DNA of 64,000 bases, from positions 1,178,001-1,242,000 of the forward strand of contig NZ_FQZX01000001.1 of the NCBI RefSeq assembly GCF_900142175.1. Reading direction: 5' to 3'. The DNA comes from Maribacter aquivivus (GTDB lineage Bacteria; Bacteroidota; Bacteroidia; Flavobacteriales; Flavobacteriaceae). Below the pieces are notes generated by a model. That model made no database searches. It was not told the origin of the DNA and worked only from the letters and a program-made list of their open reading frames with translations. This document shows positions 46,601-55,356 of this stretch, in pieces. The first letter of the stretch is position 1; the number at the start of each line of letters is the position of its first letter. The translations under genes were made by a program, and so were the position numbers.

Positions 46601-46768
46601 GTTGAAGGTTATGAAAATGATACCAAAGCATTTACAGGCATATCCGAAGGAAGAATAACGATTAATCAGAATGAAAAATTACCGTCTGGTACATATTACT
46701 ATGATATTTATTATACCGACAAAGGAGAACAAAAAATGTTAACGGGTTACCTATACCTAATTCGATAA
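40679..46768 (+). CDS. Giant T9SS type B secreted adhesin with 17 tandem 69-aa repeats
   Basis: 2029 aa. Signal region (AWKKVFTFFLLVLVNSVLFSQ), an N-terminal beta-rich domain (45-240), a DUF11-like domain (about 245-380, EVTKTVLNSFSSPVVTGDAV), a cadherin/Ig-like domain (about 385-475), 17 repeats of 69 aa (about 478-1650), Ig-like domains, a calcium-binding type-3-repeat region (NDSDNDGLPDDEELSLGTDP) and a C-terminal gliding-motility-associated sorting domain (FPENIVKIYNRYGVLVWEVE, GTYYYDIYYTDKGE), the type B T9SS signal. It is followed by PorP/SprF and an OmpA protein, the usual partners that anchor such cargo. Likely role: surface adhesion or gliding. Confidence 0.9.
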   Translation: MTKPTTTYLIQYTAWKKVFTFFLLVLVNSVLFSQKTTGWDEIGSTNIYESYSSDNLVRVECRVTGGVSISGEDTMGCISDNTYGNPDPVIFGETSLGISINPLFSGSIEFHFFDAVTGDEVFITNPYLNVDKVGTFGALPLPFLTGTNTGVFTSTNGTWTNIGKNGDIFVSTNTEFKIDADALLSFNGGECGNNSFDGTGGGTMKMDDAVKSINMDVSVSGLLSLFQEDVEFVISNLIIAEPEIEVTKTVLNSFSSPVVTGDAVDYTIEVENTGNVKVTNVALTDTFKDASGNTITLSNAPSFSSATMSSLEGTLLAGEVATYSASHILTANEIAEGGVINQVSVLADSPYGPGDTDDLSDDGDDTDGNLLDDTTDSFFPIPLENTETVEKNNSVDILVTNNDDFGGNGPNSGSIFIVSTPTNGSVSLNNNGTATNPVDDYFTYTPDTDYTGTDSFIYGITDSKGYTQHATVTITVYACPNAGIDGTLNICQGDSFTNADLFAQLSGSPDAGGTWFDNGDGTHTYTVAAIAPCIADDESIVTVTEQAQPNAGIDGTLNICAGATFTNADLFAQLTGNPDTGGTWADNGDGTHTYTVAAIAPCTADDESIVTVTEQAQPNAGIDGTLNICVGDSFDNNDLFAQLTGNPDTGGTWFDNGDGTHTYTVAAITPCTTDDESIVTVTQQAQPNAGVDGTLNICSGDSFDNNDLFAQLTGSPDTGGTWVDNGNGTHTYTVAATAPCTIDDESIVTVTQQAQPNAGVDGVLNICQGDTFDNNDLFAQLTGSPDTGGTWVDNGNGTHTYTVAATAPCTTDDESIVTVTQQAQPNAGIDGTLNICQGDTFDNNDLFSQLTGSPDSGGTWVDNGNGTHTYTVAAIAPCATDDESIVTVTQQAQPNAGIDATLNICVGDSFDNNDLFAQLTGSPDTGGTWVDNGNGTHTYTVDATAPCTTDDESIVTVTQQAQPNAGIDGTLNICQGATFDNDDLFAQLTGSPDTGGTWADNGDGTHTYTVAATAPCTTDDESIVTVTEQAQPNAGIDGTLNICEGDTITNADLFAQLSGSPDAGGTWFDNGDGTYKYTVSAISPCTLDDESIVTVTQQAQPNAGFDGTLNICQGDTFDNNDLFAQLTGNPDTGGTWVDNGNGTHTYTVTATAPCTTDDESIVTVSEQAQPNAGIDGTLNICAGATFDNDDLFAQLTGNPDSGGTWVDNGDGTHSYTVTATAPCALDDESIVTITQQAQPNAGIDGTLNICQGDTFDNNDLFAQLTGSPDTGGSWTDNGDGTHTYTVSAISPCTVDDESIVTVNQQAQPNAGIDGSLNICTGDTFDNDDLFAQLTGNPDTGGTWVDNGDGTHSYTVTAAAPCTTDDESIVTVTEQAQPNAGGDGTLNICQGATFDNDDLFGQLTGNPETGGTWADNGNGTHSYTVTAAAPCTTDDESIVTVTEQAQPNAGGDGTLNICQGATFDNDDLFGQLTGNPETGGTWADNGNGTHTYTVAAIAPCTIDDESTVTVTEQAQPNAGIDGTLNICSGDSFDNNDLFAQLTGSPDTGGTWVDNGNGTHTYTVAATAPCTTDDESIVTVTEQAQPNAGIDGTLNICEGDTITNADLFAQLSGSPDAGGTWADNGNDTFSYTVSGIAPCATNDTSIVTVEFNQTDADGNGIIDCKETIIVLPIITIDDVTVDNIVNETEAQNPVSITGTVSGDFITGDIVTLIINANDYTGPVNENGFFEISVPGTDLEADVDSTIIASVTTLTIEGNTGSASDQHTYIVDTEPPLVDSFETMDTFPILLGLGSPNEILNITVEVGDTGIILEYIINTDINGIWEIHTDVDVPENNSFPIIDSEITLFITAVDLAGNEGNGEVIIIFDNEILNNDSDNDGLPDDEELSLGTDPNNPDTDGDGIMDGQEVVDETNPLDPCDSIGGTPPSGSGCDLYVELDLVKPGDIMNGGFEIINIERFPENIVKIYNRYGVLVWEVEGYENDTKAFTGISEGRITINQNEKLPSGTYYYDIYYTDKGEQKMLTGYLYLIR
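42110..45628 (+). repeat. 17 tandem 207-bp (69-aa) repeats
   Basis: Each unit begins AQPNAGIDGTLNIC (unit 1: ACPNAG) and contains TGGTW.DNG(D/N)GTHTYTV and APC..DDESIVTVT(E/Q)Q. Two cysteines per unit (NIC and PC) could form a disulfide. Units 14 and 15 are identical at the nucleotide level over about 210 bp (44721-44930 against the copy 207 bp downstream), showing recent tandem duplication. The repeat number is likely to vary between isolates and is a risk for assembly collapse. Confidence 0.93.
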
Positions 46769-46771
46769 AGA

Positions 46772-47722
46772 ATGAAGAAAATAACAAACATATTCTTTTT
46801 GAGTTTTATCGTAATGCTATGCGGTCAACAAATGGTATTAGGGCAGCAAGATGCGCAGTACACCCAATACATGTACAACACTTTTTCGGTGAACCCTGCT
46901 TATGCTGGATCTCGTGATGCCTTAAGTATTTCTGCATTGCACAGATCGCAATGGGTGGGTAGAGATGGAGCTCCAAATACACAAACTTTAAGTGTTCACG
47001 GGCCAACTTCGAATAAAGTAGGACTAGGTTTATCAATAGTGCATGATGAAATAGGGAACAATACCAACCAGAATACATATTTAGATGCTGCTTTTTCATA
47101 TACTGTAGAAACTTCTGAAACAGATAAGTTGTCCTTTGGGGTAAAAGCTGGCGGACATTTATTAAATCTAGATTTTAACAACCTTCGAAATTACAGTGCA
47201 GGTGGTGTAGCCATAACCGATGCGGATCTATATAAAAAGTTTACGCCCAATTTTGGAGCGGGAATTTATTATCATAACGATAAGTTTTACACTGGTTTAT
47301 CCATCCCCAACTTCTTGCAAACGGAGCATTTTGACAGTTCTGATGGCAACGAGAGCTTGGTCTCGGTAGATAGGGTTACTTGGTACTTAATTTCTGGTTA
47401 TGTTTTTGACATGTCGCCATCATTAAAATTTAAACCGGCATTTTTATTAAAAGCAACATCTGGCGCACCTTTACAAGCAGATATATCGGCTAATTTTTTA
47501 TTGAACGATAAATTTTCAATGGGTGCTGCTTACAGATGGGATGCTGCTTTAAGTGCATTGTTCGGATTTCAAATGACTCCTGAATTTATGCTAGGCTTGG
47601 CATATGATAGTGATATCTCTGAATTGGGTGGCACGAAATATAATAACGGCTCTTTCGAGGTGTTTCTTAGGTATGAGTTTTTGAAGAAAGATAAAATTGA
47701 TTTAACCCCTAGATTCTTTTAA
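46772..47722 (+). CDS. PorP/SprF family type IX secretion outer-membrane protein
   Basis: 316 aa. Signal peptide ending near GQQ, then QDAQYTQYMYNTFSVNPAYAGSRDALSIS, the diagnostic PorP/SprF opening, and alternating strands of a small outer-membrane barrel ending RYEFLKKDKIDLTPRFF. It starts 3 nt after the adhesin stop. In Bacteroidota these proteins are needed for surface retention or secretion of the adjacent type B cargo. Confidence 0.95.
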   Translation: MKKITNIFFLSFIVMLCGQQMVLGQQDAQYTQYMYNTFSVNPAYAGSRDALSISALHRSQWVGRDGAPNTQTLSVHGPTSNKVGLGLSIVHDEIGNNTNQNTYLDAAFSYTVETSETDKLSFGVKAGGHLLNLDFNNLRNYSAGGVAITDADLYKKFTPNFGAGIYYHNDKFYTGLSIPNFLQTEHFDSSDGNESLVSVDRVTWYLISGYVFDMSPSLKFKPAFLLKATSGAPLQADISANFLLNDKFSMGAAYRWDAALSALFGFQMTPEFMLGLAYDSDISELGGTKYNNGSFEVFLRYEFLKKDKIDLTPRFF

Positions 47723-47734
47723 ATATAAATAGCA

Positions 47735-49648
47735 ATGAACTTTAAATCGTCTACGGTTTTTGTAATACTTCTTTTTATTTCTGCACTGTGTTCTGCACAG
47801 AAAGGGAACAAAAAAGCTGTAGCCGATAATTTTGAACATTATGCGTACATGGGCGATGGTTCAACGTATGAAGAATTGAGTAAAAAAGGAATGTCTGATG
47901 AAGATATTTGTAAAAACCTTGGTAATGAAGCTTATTTAAGGGCAAAGTATGATGAGGCTAGTTATTGGTATGCAAAGCTGTTAGAACTGAATAGTTCAAC
48001 TACAGAACCAGACTATATGTATAGATATGCACAATCTTTAAAATCGATTAAAAATTATAAAGATTCTGAGATTTGGATGAAAAAATTCAAGAAGGCTAAA
48101 AAGAATGATGTGCGTGCTCAGAACTACAATAAAGATGAAGGTTATTTTGATGAATTAATGACTGCATCAAATGAATATACTATTGAAAACTTAGCTTCCG
48201 TAAATTCTAAAGAATCAGATTTTGCACCATCATTCTACAAAGAATTTTTAGTTTTCTCCACTGGCAGGGATTTAGAAACTACTGATCGTAGTTCTACTCC
48301 GTATTTAAATCTTTATAAAACAATACGTCCAGAGAAAGAACAATATAGTACGGCAACTGCATTTCCTAAAGAGTTGAAATCTGTCGCAAATGAATCTTCG
48401 ACCACTTTTTCAAAAGATGGGAATACCATGTATTTTACACGAAATAATTATAAAAAGGGTTCTTTTACTAGAGATAAGAATGGTATTAGTAGGTTAAAAA
48501 TTTACAGAAGTACGTTTACAGATGGAAAATGGGGAACTATCGAAGATCTACCTTTTAATAGCGACTTTTATTCCGTAGCGCATCCTACATTAAATAAGGA
48601 GGGAACAAAACTGTATTTTTCATCAGATATGCCTGGTACATTAGGTGCATCAGATATTTTTATGGTAGCTATTCATCCGGATGGTAGTTTTGGAACACCA
48701 GAGAATTTGGGGTCTAAAATCAATACCGAAAGTAAAGAGACTTTTCCGTTTATATCAGCATCTGGCGTACTGTATTTTGCATCTGACGGACACCCAGGTT
48801 TAGGTGGGTTGGATATGTTTTCAATCGACTTAAAAAATGAAGGTGCAGTTAAGAATTTGGGTAATCCGATCAATAGCCTTAACGATGACTTTTCAATGAT
48901 TTTCGATGAAGAAACCAATTCAGGTTTTTTCGCTTCTAACCGGAGCGGAGGTGTTGGTAGCGATGATATTTATGCGCTGAAAACGATAGACTGTATGGTG
49001 ACTATAAACGGTACCGCGGTAGATAAGGACACGGAGGAGCCTTTACCATTTGTTACTGTGAACGGTAAGAACACCTCAGGAGGTAATATAGGTGAGGCGA
49101 TAACAGATGCCGAGGGTAACTATAGTATAGAAATTCCATGTCAAGAAAGTCAATATTCAATTGTTGCCAATCTTGACGGTTATGAAGAGGGTTCTATTTT
49201 TATGTTTACCACTCCCGATGAAAAGAATATAACAGATGCCCGTGTGGTATTGGAAGAGAGTAGTAAGGTTGCTGTAATTGGAGCAGATTTGGTAAAGGTT
49301 TTAAAGCTGGCTCCCATCTATTTTGATTTAAACAGTTCATACCTTCGTGATGATGCCTTTGAGAATTTAGATAAGGTAGTGGCTTACATGATCAAAAGAC
49401 CTGAAGTAAAAGTGGAAATTGGGTCGCATACAGATAGTAGAGAAGAGGATGGTTACAACCTTTGGCTCTCTGATCGTAGAGCAAAAAGAACGGTTGCCTA
49501 TATAATATCTGCAGGAATAGATGAAAGCAGAATAACAGGTAAAGGCTACGGAGAAACTGCACTAATTAATAAATGCGCAAACGGAGTCATTTGTTCTGAT
49601 CGTGACCATCAATTAAACAGACGTTCAGAGTTTATATTGATAGAGTAA
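47735..49648 (+). CDS. OmpA-family protein with TPR, PD40-like and carboxypeptidase-regulatory domains (PorE-like)
   Basis: 637 aa. Signal peptide (about 1-21), TPR-like helices (about 50-130), WD40-like PD40 beta-propeller blades (about 155-420; TFSKDGNTMYFTRNN, HPTLNKEGTKLYFSSDMPG, PFISASGVLYFASDGHPGLG), a CarboxypepD_reg-like domain (about 425-505) and a C-terminal OmpA peptidoglycan-binding domain (YFDLNSSYLRDDAFENLDKV, VEIGSHTDSREEDGYN, LSDRRAKRTVAYI, RRSEF). This domain order is that of PorE, which ties the T9SS to peptidoglycan. Third gene of the type B operon, converging on the minus-strand cluster. Confidence 0.93.
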   Translation: MNFKSSTVFVILLFISALCSAQKGNKKAVADNFEHYAYMGDGSTYEELSKKGMSDEDICKNLGNEAYLRAKYDEASYWYAKLLELNSSTTEPDYMYRYAQSLKSIKNYKDSEIWMKKFKKAKKNDVRAQNYNKDEGYFDELMTASNEYTIENLASVNSKESDFAPSFYKEFLVFSTGRDLETTDRSSTPYLNLYKTIRPEKEQYSTATAFPKELKSVANESSTTFSKDGNTMYFTRNNYKKGSFTRDKNGISRLKIYRSTFTDGKWGTIEDLPFNSDFYSVAHPTLNKEGTKLYFSSDMPGTLGASDIFMVAIHPDGSFGTPENLGSKINTESKETFPFISASGVLYFASDGHPGLGGLDMFSIDLKNEGAVKNLGNPINSLNDDFSMIFDEETNSGFFASNRSGGVGSDDIYALKTIDCMVTINGTAVDKDTEEPLPFVTVNGKNTSGGNIGEAITDAEGNYSIEIPCQESQYSIVANLDGYEEGSIFMFTTPDEKNITDARVVLEESSKVAVIGADLVKVLKLAPIYFDLNSSYLRDDAFENLDKVVAYMIKRPEVKVEIGSHTDSREEDGYNLWLSDRRAKRTVAYIISAGIDESRITGKGYGETALINKCANGVICSDRDHQLNRRSEFILIE

Positions 49649-49651
49649 ATC

Positions 49652-51430
49652 TTAATTAATATTCTTCGCTACTACTTCTATTTCTTTCACTACATGTAGC
49701 GGTTTACCGTAAGAAGTAAATCCGTTTAAAATAACCTCGTAAGTTCCTTCTACATCTGAAGTAAAAAATTCAAATTGATAATCGCTAGCTTCAATATTTA
49801 AAAGTGGGTTCCAGTATAATAATCTTCTGTAGTCTGGTATTCTATTGAACGAAGTGTCTTCTGTTTGATAGGTTTGTACAAAGTAATTCTTTTTGGCGAC
49901 AGGTTTGGTAAATGGTAATACTAGGCTATTTTTAGCAGTATAAGTATCCAGAAAATCTTCATCAAAAGTTTCAATGGAAATGATACCTTGATATTCCTTT
50001 TGACCTAAGCGAAATTGATCTCTTGTCAAACTAATTTTTTCAATTTTACGGGCATCAAATGTTCTTATTTGCTCATGATGCGGTATGTAGACACCGTCAA
50101 TTAAAACTATTGCGGGGAAAGCGTTGTATTCTTCGTCATAAGACTTAAAATCTTGTCCAATTCTAATGTAAGCTTCACTTGAATTTGCTTTTCTAAATCC
50201 AGCAAACTTTACCACTTCTACTAACGTCTCTTCAAGGGTAGGAAATCTTGTGTATTCATCAAGAATGATAACTTCTGGAATACCGCCGTTAAAAATATCT
50301 ATTGGATTACTTTGTAAAATAGAATCTGGTTTGGCACTAAAGAATTGGTTTTCTATCTGGTTTAATACGCTTCTATTCGTTATATATTCCGCTTGTTCCT
50401 TTGATAACTTAAAATTTGAGAAAGATAAGTCTGTTAGGTCAATAGAACCAGGTGTTCCTTTTTCTATAGTATACGTTTGGCTTTGGTCTTCAACCTGTAT
50501 TACTATCATTGGGTTTTTACGGTCTTTACGTATATAAGAATAGAAATTTCCGTTTTGGTCGGTTTTCGAAAACTTTAATAAAGATTCCTTCCCGGGTATG
50601 GAAATAACTACAGGGAGATTTTCGACTGGTATACCAGTCTCATTACTTTTTACGGTTCCATAAAGTAGTTCTCCACGTTGTTCCGGTAAAAAGATGCTAT
50701 CGCCAATTGTTTGTTTAATCTCTTTGTTAGCATTAAAATATGCATTGCCATATGTAACGGAATTAAGAGAAGATGGGATGTCTATTTCTTCCTTTCTTTT
50801 TACTTTGATACTATAAAAACCGTGACCTAATGTCCCCTTATAATTTTTAATGCTAAGATTTACTTTTTCCCTAGGTTGATATGTAGATCTGTTAGTTCTG
50901 ATTGTAATTGTTGATGAGTCTGAAACCGAAATAGCATCAGTTGAAATTGACGAGATAGCATCAGATTTATTTTCTAGAAGGGTAGACTGGTCTACCAAAT
51001 ACGGGTTAATGATAACAATATCATCTTTAAAAACTTGAGATAAACCTGCGTTTTTCATCCATTGGGTATAACCTAAAAGCTTGTACCTGCCCGATGGTAT
51101 ATCTGTAGACACAAAGAAATCACCATAGCCATGTCCTTTGCTCAACTTTACTTTATGTTCAAAAACAAAGTCCCTGGCTTCATTTACTAGTGCTACATAC
51201 CCAATTGTACTTATTTTAGTAGGGTTATTGGTTTGTGCATTAAAGCAGTGAATTGAATAATACAAGTATTCGCCAGACAGTACCAATGGTCCGTTATGAT
51301 CTACATATGCCTTCTCTTGAGGCACTTTTTTTAAATTCAAAAGGTCGCTACCATCTTTGATTACATATTGGGCGTGACCAAGATTGGCTATTAAAATGAT
51401 TATTGCGGCAAGTATTTGTGTTGTTTTCAT
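49652..51430 (-). CDS. Secreted macroglobulin/plug-like envelope protein
   Basis: 592 aa. Signal peptide (MKTTQILAAIIILIANLGHAQ). The first part has macroglobulin-type beta domains (GPLVLSGEYLYYSIHCFNA, 'TIRTNRSTYQPREKVNLSIKNY', i.e. an MG2-like 'Y.PG..V'), then a plug-like segment (RKIEKISLTRDQFRLGQKEY, QGIISIETFDEDF) similar to TonB plug ends. It is the last gene of the receptor/DUF4249 operon, 9 nt after a DUF4249 gene. Proteins of this composition in Bacteroidota accompany TonB receptors; the function is not known. Confidence 0.7.
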   Translation of the reverse strand: MKTTQILAAIIILIANLGHAQYVIKDGSDLLNLKKVPQEKAYVDHNGPLVLSGEYLYYSIHCFNAQTNNPTKISTIGYVALVNEARDFVFEHKVKLSKGHGYGDFFVSTDIPSGRYKLLGYTQWMKNAGLSQVFKDDIVIINPYLVDQSTLLENKSDAISSISTDAISVSDSSTITIRTNRSTYQPREKVNLSIKNYKGTLGHGFYSIKVKRKEEIDIPSSLNSVTYGNAYFNANKEIKQTIGDSIFLPEQRGELLYGTVKSNETGIPVENLPVVISIPGKESLLKFSKTDQNGNFYSYIRKDRKNPMIVIQVEDQSQTYTIEKGTPGSIDLTDLSFSNFKLSKEQAEYITNRSVLNQIENQFFSAKPDSILQSNPIDIFNGGIPEVIILDEYTRFPTLEETLVEVVKFAGFRKANSSEAYIRIGQDFKSYDEEYNAFPAIVLIDGVYIPHHEQIRTFDARKIEKISLTRDQFRLGQKEYQGIISIETFDEDFLDTYTAKNSLVLPFTKPVAKKNYFVQTYQTEDTSFNRIPDYRRLLYWNPLLNIEASDYQFEFFTSDVEGTYEVILNGFTSYGKPLHVVKEIEVVAKNIN

Positions 51431-51439
51431 AAGTGCTAT

Positions 51440-52747
51440 TTAATCTACCCAAAAATCAGGTTTTATATTATTTCCTAAAACTGTACAGTCTCCACATATT
51501 GTTGGAACAAAAATAAATGGACCAACGCAAATTGGGTTCGCATTGGGTACAAGGTTTTCTACATAATCGGAATAGTAAGTCACCGTTCCTATATCAATTC
51601 TTTCCAGTAATCCTTGGGGACAGGGATCCATGGGATTATTAAACAATTTAGCAGTCTTAAATCCGCAATTAAATGCATACGGTGGTGTTTCTTCCGGAAA
51701 AAAATTTTCGTAATTTAAGAAGATGCGCTGTTCTGTAACTCCAACTGCTTCTACATAACCATAAACATTTTCAACATTACCGTCTTTACGATGTACGTTT
51801 GCGTAAATGGCTCCTGGTTGTACTTGAGAAAATACATTATCTGATTGAGAAAATGCTTGGAGGGTTTTAAAAAAAGAATGTGCATTTGCAGATTGTACTT
51901 GCTGTTGTACTAAAATGCTATATCGTTGGGCTATTATGAAATTATCTTTAGTGATAAACCGTATATTATGTTTAGAAACATTGCCTTGGGTAATGCCTGC
52001 AATACTGATTAAATCTATAGTGTTGGAAGAAACGGTATTGTAACAAATTCGGTCTTCAACTGTTTTTTCTACCACTTCTAAACTATAATCTACTGTATCG
52101 TCAATACCATCGTAATCTGTTAGTTCAAATTCGAAATTTTGCCAATTGGGAGCAACAATTTTATAGGTTTCATCATAGGTATATTTAAAGTATTCCGCTG
52201 CACCTTCTAGGGATTCACTGTCTACATAAATAGCTATGCCTTCTTCTCCATTGTCATTTTCAGCTTTTTCGGCATATAAATTAGTTATCGTAGAAGTACC
52301 TAATACGGTTATAGGGTCAGATATATACCCTGTACCATTATTTGTATTGATATCTAAAGTATAGTTGGCATCCATTTCCATTGCGAATGGAGTATTGGAT
52401 AGATAAATGCCATCTTCATCTTCAGTGAATGAATATACTTCTCCATTTTCCTTGAGTAAGGACACTGTAGCGCCAGTTTCCATTTTAATGCTATCTACAG
52501 GTCTGCTCCCTAATGGTAAATATGGACTGTAAATAGTATCTGTTTCTAAGTCTAAACGAACTTCACTCCTGCTTAAATAGACTTTTTGAGTAATGACTTC
52601 GTTGGTGAAAACTGCTTCTACTACTAATGCAGCTTCTGCTTCATTTTCATTTAGTGTTGCTATTTCAATTTCTTCCACACAGGCGCCAAAAGTTAGAACA
52701 ACTAAGAGGGTCAATTTGCGATAATGTGAAAAACTATTTTTAAACAT
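51440..52747 (-). CDS. DUF4249 lipoprotein, third paralogue
   Basis: 435 aa. Signal sequence with a Cys in TFGACVEEIEIA (lipoprotein-like). DUF4249 features: 'ALVVEAVFTNEVITQKVYLSRSE', 'YFKYTYDETYKIVAP', 'RYSILVQQQVQSANAHSFFKTL', 'NVFSQVQPGAIYANV' and the Cys-rich end ICGDCTVLGNNIKPDFWVD. It is 9 nt downstream of the second paralogue. DUF4249 proteins are surface or periplasmic partners of TonB receptors; the ligand is not known. Confidence 0.88.
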   Translation of the reverse strand: MFKNSFSHYRKLTLLVVLTFGACVEEIEIATLNENEAEAALVVEAVFTNEVITQKVYLSRSEVRLDLETDTIYSPYLPLGSRPVDSIKMETGATVSLLKENGEVYSFTEDEDGIYLSNTPFAMEMDANYTLDINTNNGTGYISDPITVLGTSTITNLYAEKAENDNGEEGIAIYVDSESLEGAAEYFKYTYDETYKIVAPNWQNFEFELTDYDGIDDTVDYSLEVVEKTVEDRICYNTVSSNTIDLISIAGITQGNVSKHNIRFITKDNFIIAQRYSILVQQQVQSANAHSFFKTLQAFSQSDNVFSQVQPGAIYANVHRKDGNVENVYGYVEAVGVTEQRIFLNYENFFPEETPPYAFNCGFKTAKLFNNPMDPCPQGLLERIDIGTVTYYSDYVENLVPNANPICVGPFIFVPTICGDCTVLGNNIKPDFWVD

Positions 52748-52756
52748 TTGTAATTA

Positions 52757-54055
52757 TTATTCTGTCCAAAAATCTGGTTCAATATTGCTGCCTAGTGCCG
52801 TACAATCACCGCAAACCTTTGGTACAAAGATGTGTGGTCCACCACAGTCTACATCATTAACATTAGGCTTCACATAACTTATTAAATCAAGATCTATCTG
52901 TTGTATGACCGATTGCGGACAAGGATTAGGTCCTCTTGGACCACTAAAACAAAAAGAAACATGAGACTCTGGTGCGGTCAATTCCCTACAATTAAAAGGG
53001 TATGGTGGTAATTCTTCGTTCGGGTAAAAATCGGTGTAATTGAAAAAGAGCCTGTCTTTAGAAACGGATACCACATCAAAAAAACCGATTACGGTACCCT
53101 GAGTACCATCGTCTGATGAAAGGTTGCCCTCTAAAAAACCAGGTTGTATTTGAGAAAAAATATTCCCGGTTTGACTGAAGTTATTCAGTTGATCATAAAA
53201 ACTAAATGACGCCGCGTTAGAAACCAATTGCACAACCTCAATACTATATCTGTGACTTATGATAAAATTTTCTTGGTCAATGAAGCGCACCATAAACTTT
53301 TTAATATTGTCACCTAAGTTACCCTGTTGAGCTTGTATGATAGTATTAGAAAGGTTGTTGCCATAACATACTTGCTGCTCTTCTTCTCTTTCTATAATTT
53401 CTAAGTCATAGGTAACCAATGGTAGCGCACAGGGCTCGTAATTAGTAAGCTTAAAAGCTTCAGGAGACCAATTTGGAGCTATTATTTTATAGGTTTCATC
53501 ATAAGTGTATCTTAAGTTTTGAACGGTACCTGATTCTACGGTGTTATCTACGAATATGCCAATACCTTGTGCTCCAGATTCACTTGTCGTTTTTTCTGCG
53601 TAAAGATTTGAGATGGCTGATAAACCTTCAATTTGCATGTTGGTCGAGGAGTACCTTTTTCCATCTGATGTTATAATATTTAATTGATATGCATTGCCCA
53701 TTTCTGCAGCAAATTCATTTTCGGATTCGTAAATACCAGGACTGGTTTCATTGAAAGAATAGGTAGTTCCATTATTGTTCTCAATGGAAACAGTGGCGTT
53801 AGATTCATAACGAACCAAATCTCTGTTAATATCACGTATAGGTGTGTATGGGTTGTAGATGGAATCAATTCCTAGGTCAACCAAAGTATCCATTCTACTT
53901 AAGGTTACCCTATGGTTTTTTAATTCATTGGTCAGAGTTGCCTCTACAATTAAAATTTTTTGCACATTTTCATTTGACGCTATGCCAAGGTCAACCTCTT
54001 CAATACAACTAATGAAGAATAATAAAGTCAATATTATAAAAAGATTATTTTTCAT
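52757..54055 (-). CDS. DUF4249 lipoprotein, second paralogue
   Basis: 432 aa, close in length and layout to its neighbours. Lipobox-like Cys in FFISCIEEVDLG, 'KILIVEATLTNELKNHRVTLSRMD', 'LRYTYDETYKIIAPNW', 'ISHRYSIEVVQLVSNAASFSFYDQL', 'NIFSQIQPGFLEGNL', C-terminal VCGDCTALGSNIEPDFWTE. The start ATG overlaps the stop of the upstream paralogue by 4 nt (ATGA), so translation is coupled. The close match with the third paralogue suggests tandem duplication. Confidence 0.88.
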   Translation of the reverse strand: MKNNLFIILTLLFFISCIEEVDLGIASNENVQKILIVEATLTNELKNHRVTLSRMDTLVDLGIDSIYNPYTPIRDINRDLVRYESNATVSIENNNGTTYSFNETSPGIYESENEFAAEMGNAYQLNIITSDGKRYSSTNMQIEGLSAISNLYAEKTTSESGAQGIGIFVDNTVESGTVQNLRYTYDETYKIIAPNWSPEAFKLTNYEPCALPLVTYDLEIIEREEEQQVCYGNNLSNTIIQAQQGNLGDNIKKFMVRFIDQENFIISHRYSIEVVQLVSNAASFSFYDQLNNFSQTGNIFSQIQPGFLEGNLSSDDGTQGTVIGFFDVVSVSKDRLFFNYTDFYPNEELPPYPFNCRELTAPESHVSFCFSGPRGPNPCPQSVIQQIDLDLISYVKPNVNDVDCGGPHIFVPKVCGDCTALGSNIEPDFWTE

Positions 54056-55344
54056 TTTTCAATCCAAAAGTTAGGAATTACATTATCACCAAATTTTCTA
54101 CAATCAATACAGCCCAAGGGTTTTACTAAAAATGGAGCACGAGATAATTCTCCATTATCGTCAGGTTCCAAAAAATTTTCATTGTCGCCAATATACCCTA
54201 TTTGACCTGCTATTATTCCTTCTATTAGAGGTGAATTTGATCCTCGGTCAACTATAATTTTTCCGTCAATTACAGTTGAGTGAAAGCCGTCAGGATAGAG
54301 TGCTGGTTCACGAATAACATCGCAAGAAATAATATAAGGGGGCAAAGGCTCATTAGGATAAAAATCTTCATAGTTAAAAAATATTCTTTTTTCACTATAT
54401 GAGCTCAGTTCAAAGTAGCCAAATACAATTGCATTTTCAGAATTCTTAGCGCTTACATTTGATTCTAACATACCGGTCTGGACATTGCTGAAAATGCTTT
54501 CTGAACTTGAAAAATCTTCTAATGAACTAAAGAATGATGCAGCATTGATGTCATGATGATACTGTTTAACTAGAATACTGTACCGATGTGATATGGCATA
54601 ATTATCACTACCGATAAATCTAACTTCAAAATTCTCTAAATCATTTGTAGTTAAATTACTGGTTGAAGTAATTATTAAATTATTGGATTTATTGGTGCCA
54701 AAGCAGATATCAGCTGGTTCATTCCTTGAAGTTACTGTAACTTCCCAACCATCGTCATCTTCACAAAAGAAATCATAATCAACTTGATCCCAAATAAACG
54801 GATTGTAATCCGGTGGGATTATTTTATAGGTCTCTTCATATTCATATCTAAAATAATTTGCTGAAGAAGAATTATTTGAATTACTCACCGTAATTGAAAT
54901 TCCGTCATTTTCAGAATTATTAAACTTACGTTGCGTCTTAAGTTCTGTTAATTCAATTCTAGAAGGTAAAGTAGTTTTATTTGAATGATAAATAACATTA
55001 TCAGCGGTTGTAATCTGTAGCATGTATGCTCTACCCTGTTCTAAACTAATAGCTGCTATTGTACTGTAGTTTCCAGGTTCATTTTCAATGAAATCTATAG
55101 ACCCTCCCAAATCATCAATTATATTCACTTGTGCCCCAATTTCTGGAGTTGGTTCAATTTCATCAAATGAGAAAGTTCTTGTCAATAGAATGGTTTGCGG
55201 TTTATTTTCATCTGTTATTCTGGCATCGACAACTAATGCTCCATCTAAAACTTCTGTGATGTTTTCAGGTTCGAATTCTTCAACACAACCACTTATTTGT
55301 AGTGATGTATAAATTATGAAAACCCATTTTAGTTCTTTTTTCAT
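54052..55344 (-). CDS. DUF4249 lipoprotein, first paralogue
   Basis: 430 aa from ATG at 55344; the TTG at 55353 is unlikely. Lipoprotein signal with Cys in LQISGCVEEFEPE. Shares 'ALVVDARITDENKPQTILLTRTF', 'YFRYEYEETYKIIPP', 'HRYSILVKQYHHDINAASFFSSL', 'ESIFSNVQTGMLESNV' and the C-terminal LGCIDCRKFGDNVIPNFWIEK with the other two. It is the most divergent copy. It begins 12 nt after the receptor stop. Confidence 0.88.
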   Translation of the reverse strand: MKKELKWVFIIYTSLQISGCVEEFEPENITEVLDGALVVDARITDENKPQTILLTRTFSFDEIEPTPEIGAQVNIIDDLGGSIDFIENEPGNYSTIAAISLEQGRAYMLQITTADNVIYHSNKTTLPSRIELTELKTQRKFNNSENDGISITVSNSNNSSSANYFRYEYEETYKIIPPDYNPFIWDQVDYDFFCEDDDGWEVTVTSRNEPADICFGTNKSNNLIITSTSNLTTNDLENFEVRFIGSDNYAISHRYSILVKQYHHDINAASFFSSLEDFSSSESIFSNVQTGMLESNVSAKNSENAIVFGYFELSSYSEKRIFFNYEDFYPNEPLPPYIISCDVIREPALYPDGFHSTVIDGKIIVDRGSNSPLIEGIIAGQIGYIGDNENFLEPDDNGELSRAPFLVKPLGCIDCRKFGDNVIPNFWIEK

Positions 55345-55356
55345 TTTAAGCAATTT